NCBI GenBank assembly: GCA_004431415.1
Contig: QPMI01000214.1
Location: forward strand, 7,501 to 71,500
Source: Cyanophora paradoxa
Lineage: Eukaryota > Glaucocystophyceae > Cyanophorales > Cyanophoraceae
Length of the DNA stretch: 64,000 nt
Direction: 5' to 3'
The position numbers and the translations under genes were made by a program. Shown one piece after another: positions 23,115-33,536 of the stretch. The notes beneath the pieces were generated by a model. It ran no database searches. It was not told where the DNA came from and was given only the letters and a program-made list of their open reading frames with translations. Within the stretch, counting starts at the first letter, position 1. The number at the start of each line of letters is the position of its first letter.

Positions 23115-23751
23115 GTCCCTGATAATTCCTTTCCGGATTATTGTTGTTCTTCTGGCTCGACCCCAAGGACGAGGACCCGCCGTGCACGCTCCAGCTCGTC
23201 TGCGAGGCCTGGACCTCGAAGACGTGCGGGGTGTGCGGCAAGATCAACTACGGGCTCGGCTCGAAGAGGGTCTTCGAGTGCCGCCCCGGGTGCGGCTTCC
23301 GGGCGGACCGCGACGGCGGCGCCGCGCGGTGCGTGTTGTGTCTACACACGCCTATACACAATCGCTGCTCCCCCCGCCTAGTCCCGACACGGCCTAGCCA
23401 CTTGCCCAGAGCTCGCCTCCTAGCCCCCGCCCCCAAAGCGAGGGGGCCAGCAGCCGCCTAGCCCCGCCCGATCGTAATCGTAATCGTAATCAGGCCAGGG
23501 CTCCCCCCGCCTATAGCCCATCGCAATCGTAATCGTACTGGTCGCACAGACCTCTCGCAGGAGCATCTTCATCCGCTACAGCACCGGCGTGGACGCGAAG
23601 CGCCTGCTCGGCTCGTAGCTAGCTAGGCTGCGATTCCCTTTTCTCCATCAGGGCACCAGTCCCTGCGGGTTACGCTCTATCCCTAACAGCACGGGTACAG
23701 TTAAAGCGCCGAGGTAGGAGGTCCGGTCGCGCCCGTAGCTTAGAAAGAGCA
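23115..23751 (+). mobile_element. Fanzor right-end relic A2 with intact zinc ribbon and RuvC-III
   Basis: After a pyrimidine-rich 3' splice region, an exon at about 23173-23328 encodes LQLVCEAWTSKTCGVCGKI, then VFECRPGCGFRADRDGGAAR: the TnpB/Fanzor zinc ribbon (two CxxC-type pairs) with an EAWTSKTC glutamate and the RuvC-III DRD. An intron (23329-23560) separates it from the last exon, SIFIRYSTGVDAKRLLGS, TAG 23616-23618. A 133-nt noncoding tail shared with A1, A3 and A5 ends at 23751. No RuvC-I exon lies upstream on this strand, so it is a truncated element. Confidence 0.8.
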
Positions 23752-23839
23752 TTCTCATTCTTGTAGCCCATACCCCTTTGGTACCGGTATGTTTCCAAAT
23801 GCAAGGTCAGAGATGTAGGAATGAAGCTCAGGTTGGACG

Positions 23840-24060
23840 TCTCAGAGTCTTTGATTGCAACCGTGATTACGATTTGAGGTTTGACATCGACGAATCTCGA
23901 AGGTTGGACGTCTTTGATTGCGATAACGATAAGAAAGTCGACGTCGAAGCTTCAAACGTGCAGTTGGACGTCTTCGATTAGCGTAAGCTTACAATTGGAC
24001 ATCTTTAATTGCGATTATCTCAAGACTTTCTTTCCGATCTGACCCTTTTCACGCCCCCAG
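23840..24060 (+). repeat. TTGGACGTCTTTGATTGCGA repeat block
   Basis: Four imperfect copies of a GGTTGGACGTCTTTGATT plus GCGATTACGAT unit in about 170 bp. The last bases (TCTGACCCTTT and CCCCCAGCACAGGCTGACTC) match a piece of family C. No gene seen between the Fanzor tail and the BBS5 stop. Confidence 0.65.
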
Positions 24061-24214
24061 CACAGGCTGACTCTGGTGAGGTTTCAGAGAACTGTCCACA
24101 GCGATGAGAGCGTCACTGTTGGTGGAAGCTTCTCGACAGCTATCCCGAGCTCCGAAGAGTAGACAGGATCACGGTCTTTGTTCTTGTTCCCCTGCGTGTA
24201 CCCTGTTAGATTTT

Positions 24215-25585
24215 TCAGAAGAACAGTGTGGGCAGAGTACTTCTGACCTCGCTAAGGTAAGCTGCAAATGCATCGCCAGTTTCCTCCTCATCTCCAACAA
24301 TCTCAACATCATCCATCTTCCTCGGAACCTTCAATTCTGAGATCGATGGAGCCTGAAGCACCACGGGAACGAATATCAGCCAGAATATCACCGAAGGAAA
24401 GGCGGGAGGTGCACCTTTTCCTCGACTTGAAAATCAACGCCAAAGATCGGGTTCAAAGAGAAAACTTGATGGAGACTGACGAGTTCCTTGAAAATCTCCT
24501 GCATGCGATCCACAGGGTCGATCCTGGGGATGCATGCGAGTCAATCCCAGAAAACCGTCACTGGACTGGAAAGCGTCAATGTACCTGAAACCGAGAATGT
24601 AACCCCCGCTCCTCAAAACGGTCTCGAAAACTAGCGCAGGCCCAAATTTCGATTCTCGTATCCTTATTTGGCGCTGGAGGTCGCCTTCAGGGCCTTGTAT
24701 AAAAAGTGAGCAATGTAAGGAACACACCACTTGAAGATAGGGCATGCTGACGTTGAAGTTTTCGGCGAGATTTGCGTGCCACACAACACGCACGTTGGTG
24801 ATGAAAAAAGTCCCGAGATTCCCTTGCTCTGACGAAAGATTCCACACTCCATTGATCTGAAAGATATGAGCTCAAACCAGCCAGTGTGTTCTCGAAACCT
24901 GCGAACTTTGTTGTAAACTTGCTCCTTGGGAAGAAGGATCAGCTGCCTGTCCCGGATAATTGCGCCTCTCAATTTCAGATCTCGGTACAGACGGGATGTC
25001 TCGTAAGCCCTGACGGATGTAAATTTCCAGGACGGACAGGCGCCAGGGCTGCTTTGACCTGTACACAGCTTGGACTGTTGTGAAGAGCCTGGGGCTGTTT
25101 CTGACAAGATTCGTAAAGATGAACTCAAACCGACTGCCATTGAATTTAGTCATAACGTAGAGGGCCTGCGTGCTACCACGTAGGCGGGAATTCGCTGTTC
25201 GGATGTTGAGACTGACAACAGCGTTGTAGCCGATGCCTGCTCGCAACCCAGGTCAGCCATGTCATGAGGTGACTACAAATTAGCGCACTGAGATTCGTTC
25301 GCTTGTTTCTCTGGGCAGTCCAGATGATGCGCAGATTTGTTATTTGCAGCTCGCCGCGCTCGCCGTTGTTTCCCTTGGTGTCCTCTACGCTGCTCATGGA
25401 ATCTGCAAGCAGATTGTGTCAGAGGGGGGGGCGCAAACTGTTCACGGAAGAGAGACCTATCATAAATTCGCCGCGACGGTAATCCAGCTGACTGCGGGAA
25501 GCCATTGTCAGGAGAGCAAGCGGATCAAGCGAAGAAGGAGAGCGGACGCGATAGGAACGTCGAAGCGTATCTCGCGATCCTGCAT
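24215..25585 (-). CDS. BBS5: BBSome subunit BBS5
   Basis: PH-like-domain subunit of the BBSome, which moves membrane cargo in cilia. Candidate start MQDREIRFD (ATG 25583-25585) continues after an intron as [10 protein letters not shown] and then [19 protein letters not shown]. Later exons: [109 protein letters not shown] and [13 protein letters not shown]. The last exon gives [23 protein letters not shown] at 24215-24217. All conserved blocks are in order, so the gene looks intact. One likely alternative acceptor exists before LDYRRGE. Confidence 0.93.
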
Positions 25586-26099
25586 GGCAATGACAGGGGC
25601 GCTGCGCGCCAAGCAGCTCTAGCGCACCTGCCACACGTAGGCGGCGTCGTTGGCCGCGCCGCCCTTATCGCTCTGCTGCGCCTTGCCTTCCATCTCCGCT
25701 CAACGCTTGCGGACGCTCGGGTCCAGGAGAGTGCAAGAGCTCTGGTGCGACCTGGCGCCTGCGAAGGGCGCCCGTGTCTTCGGCTGAGCGGCGCGCGCAT
25801 GTCTTACTAGCTGCCGCTTACACCACGGATGATCTCCAAGTATGAGGCCTGAAGTCCGAAGCCGCGTTGAAGTCCTGAAGCCGGTCGCTTAGAGCGCTTC
25901 CAGCGCTCAGGTAACCTAGAACTATGCAGCCAATTAGTGCATGCAATCTCGAGCCCAGCGGAGCTGGCTAGGCGCACCGAGAGTCTCGTAAACAACAAGA
26001 CTCCTCGGCTGGTGCCGACCGTGCGACACGACTGTACCCGGGCTAGAGGCGGCTACGATCAGCTCCAAGCATCAGCTAGACAAGAATTACGACTACGAT
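25586..26099. other. Intergenic stretch, no gene seen
   Basis: Between the BBS5 start and the family B repeat. Reading frames here are short and low in coherence. It presumably holds the BBS5 promoter. Confidence 0.4.
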
Positions 26100-26300
26100 C
26101 AGCTCCACACAACACACACGAAGGTGCGGTCCCCAGGCTGGGCGACAACTAAGCTTAAGGTTGGACGTCTTTTGATTTCGATTACGATAAGGGGGGTTGA
26201 ACGACGAAGCTAGGGTTGGACGACTTTGAATTGCGATGTCATGCGGCATAGCTATAGCTGCAAATTTCTAAACCAGGAATTTTAGCTTTAATTTATATAT
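26100..26300 (+). repeat. Family B repeat, partial copy
   Basis: About 190 bp almost identical to 60876-61063 (CACACGAAGGTGCGGTCCCC through CTAAACCAGGAxTTTTAGC). It immediately precedes the duplicated SF3A3 segment. Confidence 0.8.
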
Positions 26301-26313
26301 AATGTTGCACAGA

Positions 26314-27062
26314 TGTTCTCGCTTAAATGTTGCACAGATGGAGCAGAACGAAGAGCCTGAAGAAGAGGTGGAGGTCGAAGATACGGATTCTGAAGAGGTT
26401 AGCGTCAATCATATGCTTGTCGATGCTTCTGGCTCTAAATTCTTTGGCAGGAAAGGCCCATCTACAATCCGCTCAATCTTCCCATGGGATGGGATGGAAA
26501 GCCTATCCCCTACTGGCTCTACAAGCTGCATGGCCTCAACATTGAATACAAGTCCGTTTCTCTTCATGCCGTCCATCTCGAATTTCCTGAAATATTGATT
26601 ATTAATTATGTGTTGGCCCAATTTTCCGCAGGTGTGAGATATGTGGCAACTATTCGTACTGGGGTCCAAGGAACTTCGACCGGCACTTCCAGGTTTTTTA
26701 ATGGCTGTGGCAATCTCTGGGACACAAATGCTGGTGACACTTTCTCAGGAATGGAGGCATGCACATGGCATGCGCTGCTTGAAGATTCCGAACACGAAGC
26801 ATTTCCACGGCATCACGCTCATTGAGGATGCTCTGGCTTTGTACGAAAAGATAAAGAATCAGCAGGGCGAGGTCTGCTTGCTTGTTCTTCTCATAAACCC
26901 GCAAGTGCGACCCCATTTGCAGGAGAATTTCAAGGCTGATGTGGAAGAGGAGTACGAGGATGCTCAGGGCAATGTGTTCTCCAGGAAAACCTATGAGGAT
27001 CTTCGGCGGCAAGGCATCATCTAGTTCAAGAGCTCGTATGTGCAAGTCAACGACGCGATGCT
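26314..27062 (+). pseudogene. Nearly identical duplicate of the 3' part of SF3A3
   Basis: About 750 bp matching 28797-29543 with only a few differences, all near the 3' end in what I compared, introns included. It encodes the acidic [13 protein letters not shown] segment, the [16 protein letters not shown] and [12 protein letters not shown] zinc-finger exons and the terminal [12 protein letters not shown] with stop. It lies upstream of the complete gene and lacks all 5' exons, so it cannot encode a full protein. The junction shows a repeated AATGTTGCACAGATG. Confidence 0.9.
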
Positions 27063-27172
27063 TTAGCTAGCTAGCTATAGTCATCGCGGCTTGTTTTGAA
27101 CGCACAAGGGGGCTACGTATATACAGGCCAGGGGGGGGTATACACAGGGCCGGGCCATCGGGAGCTCTAGCG

Positions 27173-29505
27173 ATGTCGTCAACGCTTCTCGAGCTCACGC
27201 GAGCTGCCCATGAGGTTCGTAGAGACCGCGCTTCGCCTGCGCACCGAGGCGCGCCGACTTGCTGCGGCGCAGGACTACGAGCGGTATGAGAGGCTCCTCG
27301 CAGCGAAGCTTACGGAGAAACCGCGTAATGTGCGCCCGCTCCCCGCGTCGCCTCCAACGCATCGTCCCCTCGAACGTCCCCGCAGCACAAGGAAACGATG
27401 AACCAGCAGCACAGAATCTACACAGTGCTGCGGAAAGCTCAAGAGAAAGCGAAGCAGCTCATCCAGATATACGAGGACAAAGACGGGTGCGCTCCCACAT
27501 CCTGTCGCGTTCGACCTACCTTCTTCTGCTCCCGCCTCTTTAGCTAAGATCGCGCAGCATGCGCAAGGATGAAATCGCTGCGCTCGGTGGTTCGAATGTG
27601 ATGTCTTCGTTCTACGATCGGCTCAAGGACATCCGCGAGTACCACAAGCGCTTCGTTGTCACGCAGACGGACAATCAGGACACCATCACTCTCGACACCG
27701 AGGACGGTTAGGTCCTGCAACTTTCTTTTCGATGCGCTTGTTAAAGAAGACATAGGGTCTGGCACCGCGGAGGGAGTCTTCACCGCCGAGGAGAACTTTG
27801 GAAAGAACTTGGATCTTCACTCGCACTTCAATCGTTACTTGAATCTGAAAGCCTTCGAGAAGCTGCAGCCTGGCTTCACGCGCGACAAGTTCGATTACAT
27901 GACTTACGTCGAGCGTCTGGACAAGTTCGCCGAATGCCCCCGCTCCGCGAAGCTCACACTCGAGTACAAAGGTTACTCCATCGTTGTTCGAATCGCGTAC
28001 TGGCAGCGCCTCAATGCTTGCCCGTCAGCATATCTGGAGGATCTGTACTTGTACATCCGCGAGTTCGCAGAGAGAGCGATGCCGCTGACAAACCACGAGA
28101 AGGCGGGTTATCCCTTCTGCTCCCTTTCTTCCGAAGTGTGAATAGTGTACTCTGCAGGTTGTGAAGCAGGTCGATGCTGATTTCGAAGAGAGGTGGCGTA
28201 ACCGCCAGATCCTTGGCTGGTTTGACGAGAAGGTGCGTGTGCGGGGCATTAGAGGGGTTCGACTTTGCCTGAAGGCTTCCAGCGTTTGCGAGGAGGCGAA
28301 GATGATGGCGAAAGGACAGGCGGTGCGCCCGCCCAGGAAGGCATTTTCTGTTCCGCATGTGAGTGATGACGGGCACCCTGGTTCTCTGGTCGAGCTAATC
28401 TCGCCGCAGGCAAAAAGAACTTCGGAAATCAGAACGTCTACGATGCACATCTGAAGGGAAAGAAGCACGAGCAGGCTGTCAAGCGGCAGCTCGCGGACAC
28501 TGGCGGCTTGGGCCAGGGGAGCTCTGGTATAGATAAGCAAGAGCTTTCCAAACAGGTTGGACCTGTACCAAAAATTCGCTCTTCTCCGGCCCTCACAATA
28601 TTGCAGATTGCGCACAAGGAGGCCCTCATTGAGAGATTCGTCTCTCAACTTCCAGAGCAAGTGAGCACGTCTTCTTTGTTTAACTTCGGCATCTCACATT
28701 GCAAGTCAGATTTTCAACACCAAGGCTTTGATCCAGAAGAAACAGTCGAGGACGTACGACGAAATCGAGGTTTGCGTTTCTGAATAGCTTTCATCTTTCT
28801 CGCTTAAATGTTGCACAGATGGAGCAGAACGAAGAGCCTGAAGAAGAGGTGGAGGTCGAAGATACGGATTCTGAAGAGGTTAGCGTCAATCATATGCTTG
28901 TCGATGCTTCTGGCTCTAAATTCTTTGGCAGGAAAGGCCCATCTACAATCCGCTCAATCTTCCCATGGGATGGGATGGAAAGCCTATCCCCTACTGGCTC
29001 TACAAGCTGCATGGCCTCAACATTGAATACAAGTCCGTTTCTCTTCATGCCGTCCATCTCGAATTTCCTGAAATATTGATTATTAATTATGTGTTGGCCC
29101 AATTTTCCGCAGGTGTGAGATATGTGGCAACTATTCGTACTGGGGTCCAAGGAACTTCGACCGGCACTTCCAGGTTTTTTAATGGCTGTGGCAATCTCTG
29201 GGACACAAATGCTGGTGACACTTTCTCAGGAATGGAGGCATGCACATGGCATGCGCTGCTTGAAGATTCCGAACACGAAGCATTTCCACGGCATCACGCT
29301 CATTGAGGATGCTCTGGCTTTGTACGAAAAGATAAAGAATCAGCAGGGCGAGGTCTGCTTGCTTGTTCTTCTCATAAACCCGCAAGTGCGACCCCATTTG
29401 CAGGAGAATTTCAAGGCTGATGTGGAAGAGGAGTACGAGGATGCTCAGGGCAATGTGTTCTCCAGGAAAACCTATGAGGATCTTCGGCGGCAAGGCATCA
29501 TCTAG
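27173..29505 (+). CDS. SF3A3: Splicing factor 3A subunit 3 (Prp9/SF3a60)
   Basis: U2 snRNP component required for prespliceosome assembly in the nucleus. The ATG at 27173 gives [14 protein letters not shown]. Further exons: [127 protein letters not shown], a C2H2-type exon [20 protein letters not shown], an acidic linker [32 protein letters not shown], the matrin-type zinc finger [20 protein letters not shown] with [11 protein letters not shown], and [12 protein letters not shown]. The stop is at 29503-29505. At least ten introns, all with workable frames. Confidence 0.95.
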
Positions 29506-29645
29506 TTCAAGAGCTCGTGTGTGCAAGTCAACGGCGCGATGCTGCACCCATCAGCGATTACGATTAGGGGTTAACGTTCGATGACTGAGCCTAGGTCGGA
29601 CGTCTTTGATCTGCGTCAAAAAGAGCAAAAAGAGATCACATATAT

Positions 29646-29775
29646 TTGTATGGGAGCGCCTACAGCGGCCCCTCTGGGTGGGCTGGTGGGCTGGGCCCGC
29701 GGCCGCGGCGGCCGCAGTGTACATTCCCACACTTGTAGCCCGGACCTGCGTTTTCAGTACGTGTCCAAATTAATT
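29646..29775 (+). repeat. Family C repeat end, partial copy
   Basis: TTTGTATGGGAGCGCC-TACAGCGGCC leader (also at 34036), then GGGCTGGGCCCGCGGC and TGTACATTCCCACACTTGTA, matching copies at 16630 and 61205. Noncoding. Confidence 0.6.
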
Positions 29776-29945
29776 ATTAAATGCGAATTCGAAGGGTCGA
29801 TGGCTAGCGTCGAATTGCGGTACCCTAAGCAGGGTCCATCGGACTTCATCCACCACCAGCACTGCAGGTCCACCAAGCGCCTGACGCTGAGCCTACGTAC
29901 AGCGCAAATTTCGTGTGTAGCTGCGTTGGCGGGGAAAGGACAGCG

Positions 29946-30487
29946 ATGTCGACGCCCGAGGCCCTTCGTGAAAAGCTTGAAGGCGAAGTCGTCGCGTTTA
30001 GAAACATGCAGAAGAGTCGCGCGTCCCACGCCGCCCTGCTTGGCCTCGCTGAGCGCCCTCGCAGACTACGCGAAGTTGATCCAGTCGCGCAACACGTTCT
30101 TGAGCCAGCAGAATGAGAACGAGATGGTGAAAAAGGTTAGCTACTCGCGCGCCGCCCACGCAGCGCCCCCCAGCTTACGGGCATTCAGGAGCTGGACATT
30201 TTGGAGTCCGACGCTGCGGTATACAAGCTCATTGGCCCCGCGCTCATCAAGCAGGACCTGTCGGAGGTTAAAGGGAATGTGGCTAAGCGCCTCGAATTCA
30301 TCGGATCGGAACTGTGAGTGCCTACCTCCTAGGCCTGGCGTTGCCGTCGTTCCTCTGACTCCGCGCTTCTTCCAGAGCGCGGATCGACAAGCAGATGAAG
30401 GTGCTCGAGACACAGCAGGAGAGCAAACAGCAGGACCTCCTTGCATTGCAAAAGAGGCTTCAAACCCTCACTGTCGCACAGAAGTAA
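29946..30487 (+). CDS. PFDN6: Prefoldin subunit 6
   Basis: Beta-type subunit of the prefoldin chaperone that hands nascent actin and tubulin to the CCT chaperonin. The ATG at 29946 opens MSTPEALREKLEGEVVAFRN, then a helix KLIQSRNTFLSQQNENEMVK. After an intron comes the beta-hairpin region ELDILESDAAVYKLIGPALI and KQDLSEVKGNVAKRLEFIGS. The last exon ARIDKQMKVLETQQESKQQD, LLALQKRLQTLTVAQK ends with TAA at 30485-30487. Two coiled-coil helices flank the hairpin, as in the family. Confidence 0.9.
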
Positions 30488-30494
30488 TATTCAT

Positions 30495-30745
30495 CGGTCA
30501 AGTGTGTGCGTTCAGCGTAGACAGAGCTAGCTAGCTGTGCGGCCCATCGGTCAAGTGTGTGCAGAATGCGTTCAGCGTAGACACGCGATGCAGGCAATCG
30601 CAATCGCAGCTCCCTAATCGTGTTCGAATTACTCAGCGTTACTCAGTGTTCGAATCGATCACACGTACTAAAGTGCAGGTCCGGTCTACAATTGTGGGAA
30701 TGTACACTGCGGCCGCCGTAGCTGCGGGCCCAGACAGCGAACTTA
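30495..30745. repeat. Family B ends (twice) plus family C end in reverse
   Basis: GCGTTCAGCGTAGACA with TAGCTAGCTG occurs twice (about 30508 and 30568). At 30660-30740 the TACAATTGTGGGAATGTACA end of family C follows. No gene seen. Confidence 0.6.
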
Positions 30746-30956
30746 CGATCCTCAGCCTGGCCGGCATGGCCGGCAAGGCCGAGAGGGAATTACGATTACG
30801 ATCCTGGCCGGCATACTGTGAATTACGATTACAATCCTGGCCGGCATGGCCATGGCCCGCATCATGGCATGGCCGTAATCGCATCATTTGCAAAGCTCAG
30901 TCATTCAACACAGCATTTACTCAGTACTAGTGAGTACATTCAGATTCTACAACTTT

Positions 30957-31275
30957 CTCTTTCTAAGCTACGGGCGCGCGGGACCACTCCTAGACCGTCA
31001 ACGCTTTAACTATACCCGTGCTGTTCGGGGGTGAATGGAGGCTGGACGAATTCGAAAGTTGGACGAAAGTTGGACGAAAGTTGGACGAGTTGGACGAAAG
31101 TCGGACGAAAGTTGGACGAAAGTTGGACGAAAGTTGAACGAAAGTTGGACGAAAGTTGGACGAAGTTGGACGAAAGTTGGACGAAAGTGCGATCAGTACG
31201 ATTACGTATACGATATCGATTGCGACTGCCGCGCCCATTACGATTACGATGGGCTATAGGCGGGGGGAGCCCTGC
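30957..31275 (-). mobile_element. Fanzor right-end relic A4 interrupted by a minisatellite
   Basis: The first 75 bp match the outer end of A3 (TCTTTCTAAGCTACGGGCGC). The last 80 bp (31193-31275) match the intron region of A3/A5 (GCGACTGCCGCGCCCATTAC). The coding tail between them has been replaced by an 11-bp tandem repeat. Confidence 0.65.
31040..31192. repeat. 11-bp minisatellite GTTGGACGAAA
   Basis: About twelve tandem copies with occasional shortened units (GTTGGACGA) and point changes. Its GTTGGACG core is shared with the dispersed GGTTGGACGTC motif. Confidence 0.85.
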
Positions 31276-31313
31276 AGCTGGCTTTTTTATCAGCGGACTC
31301 TTTTTCTCTTTTT

Positions 31314-31640
31314 ATGCTACGGGCGCCCCAGACCTCCTACCTCAGCGCTTTACTGTACCCGTGCTGTTAGGGATTGCTCTTTCTAAGCTACGGGCGCGCC
31401 GGACCTCCTACCTACAGCGCTTTAACTGTACCCGTGCTGTTAGGGATAGAGCGTAACCCGCAGGGACTGGTGCCCTGATGGGGAAAAGGGGATGGGAGCC
31501 TAGCTAGCTACGAGCCGAGCAGGCGCTTCGCGTCCACGCCCGTGCCGTAGCGGATGAAGATGCTCCTGCGAGAGGTCTGTGCGATCAGTACGATTACGAT
31601 TGCGACTGCCGCGCCCATTACGATTACGATTATGGTGATT
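31314..31640 (-). mobile_element. Fanzor right-end relics A5a and A5b
   Basis: A short outer end (31314-31373) is followed head-to-tail by a longer copy (31374-31640). The longer copy has the noncoding tail, the stop complement CTA at about 31507, the coding tail TGVDAKRLLGS and the intron end (CTCCTGCGAGAGGTCTGTGC), as in A2. Two nested right ends suggest insertion next to, or unequal exchange within, an earlier copy. Confidence 0.7.
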
Positions 31641-31752
31641 GGAGGCATCGAAGGTGATTGGAGGCGCCGTACCGCCGGTAGCCCGCTAGCGCCCGCCCCC
31701 CTCGCCTCGGCGACGTGCCGTAGCGCTCGTCGACGAGGCTTAGATCCGAAGG

Positions 31753-31782
31753 CGGGACACTAATTGCTCAAATAGTGTCCCG
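31753..31782. other. Perfect 10-bp inverted repeat (hairpin)
   Basis: CGGGACACTA, a 10-nt loop, then TAGTGTCCCG. It lies in gene-free repeat DNA beyond Fanzor relic A5. Function unknown. Confidence 0.6.
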
Positions 31783-32417
31783 TGCTAGCTACGAAATTAT
31801 TTCGGCTAGCTTACGAATTAACATTTCCTTAATGAAGTTTTAACGTAAGCGTAAGCGTAAGCCGGACGCGGAGCCCGTCATCATACAAAGTCGCGACAGC
31901 GAAAACCCCCCAAGGAGGCGGTCTAGCTAGGGTGCAATTGCGTTCCCTACAGGGCCTACACTGCACGCCAAGTCGGCCGTCCATCCCCCCCTGTGCTGGA
32001 AAAAAAGTACAATTCGCAACAGCGATCGACAGCAGCGATCGACTTCGTACCGGGCGTATACGTAGGGGAAGAATTACGATTACGATCACACGATCATGAT
32101 CACCCCAGGCCTAGAACACAAGCCCAGCAGCAGACAGAGCTAACCTATAGCTAGCTGGCAATTACGACCAGAGTTTAAGACAAGAATTACGATAGTAATG
32201 GGACCGGCCGGTAGTACTAGGGATTGTACTAGAGTTGCCTAGACACAGAGTTGTACTAGAACTCTCGGTTTCAGGACTTGGTGAAACGGCCCGGTTTCTC
32301 CTGATGAGAGCAGGTTCTGCAATAGCTAGACCAAGCTAGAAGATTCTAGCTATAGGCGGCATAGTCCTCTCAACAGTACGGTAACCGCGCGCGGTTGCGG
32401 GACCCCGTTGTACAGAG
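31783..32417. other. Gene-free stretch with CTAG-rich and GTTGTACTAGA repeats
   Basis: No coding signal seen. A GAACTCTCGGTTTCA word occurs twice (about 32260 and 32427). Confidence 0.4.
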
Positions 32418-32609
32418 TTGACTAGAACTCTCGGTTTCACAGCTGGTCTGGAGGTTCAGGGCGGTTCAAGCTGTACAGTTCAAGCTGCAGTGGTGAAGCT
32501 TGCATATGATGCGGCGGCAGCTCACAGCGCTGCCATGCAGCAGAAATACATGAAATTTGTTCAAGATGCAGCGCAGCAAAAGCGCGAGGATGGTGAAGAA
32601 ACCTTCTAG
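32418..32609 (+). CDS. Possible orphan last exon, tail-to-tail with PEX13
   Basis: A reading frame ending AYDAAAAHSAAMQQKYMKFV, QDAAQQKREDGEETF, TAG 32607-32609, is helical and charged like a real C-terminus, but no upstream exons are seen. Its stop overlaps the PEX13 stop on the other strand by 2 nt. It could be a gene remnant. Confidence 0.25.
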   Translation: MTRTLGFTAGLEVQGGSSCTVQAAVVKLAYDAAAAHSAAMQQKYMKFVQDAAQQKREDGEETF

Positions 32610-33536
32610 CGAAACTCGCCTTCGAAGACCTTCTCGAAGGTTTCGCTAGTCCCGAAGCCGAAAAGTCTGAATATCCAGCGAAAAAGCGGAATCCTGAGGA
32701 GCACACGGTAGATCCAGCGCACAGGCGCCCCAAGCAGCTGGACGAATGCCAGCGTCCTGCAGAATGCCCCTACCATCTGAATTACAGTGATCCCTTCGTT
32801 ATACATCCAAGTCGTCCGCCCGATGAGCATGAGAAGTGAAGAGAAGAAGCCGTTGAAGGCGTAAATATTCTCCTCAATCGTCCTGTAAAACTGCCCGAAT
32901 GGCTGGTGCTGACCCTGCAGCAGCGGGTCGCCACGATGTCGAGACATGCCGCAACAGCGATAATCGTACCTGCCCTGTGAACGGCTGCCCACCGTACCCG
33001 AAAGAACTGCCGTAGCCTAACCCCATGCCCATGTTGCCATATGGTGCACCAAAGCCGCCGCTGTAGCCCATGCTGCCCATTCCCATCCCGCCGTAGGGGC
33101 CACCAAAGCTTCCTGAAGAGAAGCCAAACGCGCCCCGGAAAGAGTCCAGAGGGGGTCGCATCGCAGAACCGCCTGGAGCCGTTCGCCGAGTCAGAGACCG
33201 CGCTTCAGAGAGCGCACGCGCGCGCGCGATGTATGCACCGAAAGAAGGCGAAGCATTAGGAACAATGGCCGAGCTGGAGGGTGTGACGGGTGTTGTCCCC
33301 ATGAGAGACGATGAGGCCGTTGACGTCGAGGTCCGCGCCCAACTCGATGACGGCGCGCCGCCGCTCTCCCATGGCTTCCGAGGCAGGCCAACGGCGCCGG
33401 CGGAGGGAAGAGAGGGAGGTGGCTGCGCCCCGACCGCGCTCCCAACGGAGCCGGTCGTATCAGTGGGCGGAGGCACGGTCGCCTCCCAAGGCCTCGCAGT
33501 GGGCGCAGCTCGCTCCCAAGGTTTGGCGGGAGGCAT
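32606..33536 (-). CDS. PEX13: Peroxin 13, peroxisomal docking protein (no SH3 domain)
   Basis: Membrane partner of PEX14 in the import docking complex. The ATG at 33534-33536 gives MPPAKPWERAAPTARPWEAT, with KPWE/RPWE repeated, and RKPWESGG about 50 residues on; KPWE is the classic PEX13 N-terminal signature. A Gly/Tyr/Phe-rich stretch follows (GGPYGGMGMGSMGYSGG), then the conserved domain QHQPFGQFYRTIEENIYAFN, SSLLMLIGRTTWMYNEGITV and LLGAPVRWIYRVLLRIPLFR. The chain ends FEKVFEGEFR at 32606. No SH3 domain follows, unlike yeast and animal PEX13 but like plants, from family knowledge. Confidence 0.9.

Noticed and set aside
23115-23172. Upstream coding exon directly continuous with the A2 zinc ribbon
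   Set aside because: In-frame TGA and TAA precede it and the stretch is pyrimidine-rich up to an AG, so it is an intron end.
31040-31192. CRISPR-like array
   Set aside because: Units are only 11 bp and directly adjacent with no unique spacers; it is a minisatellite in a eukaryotic genome.
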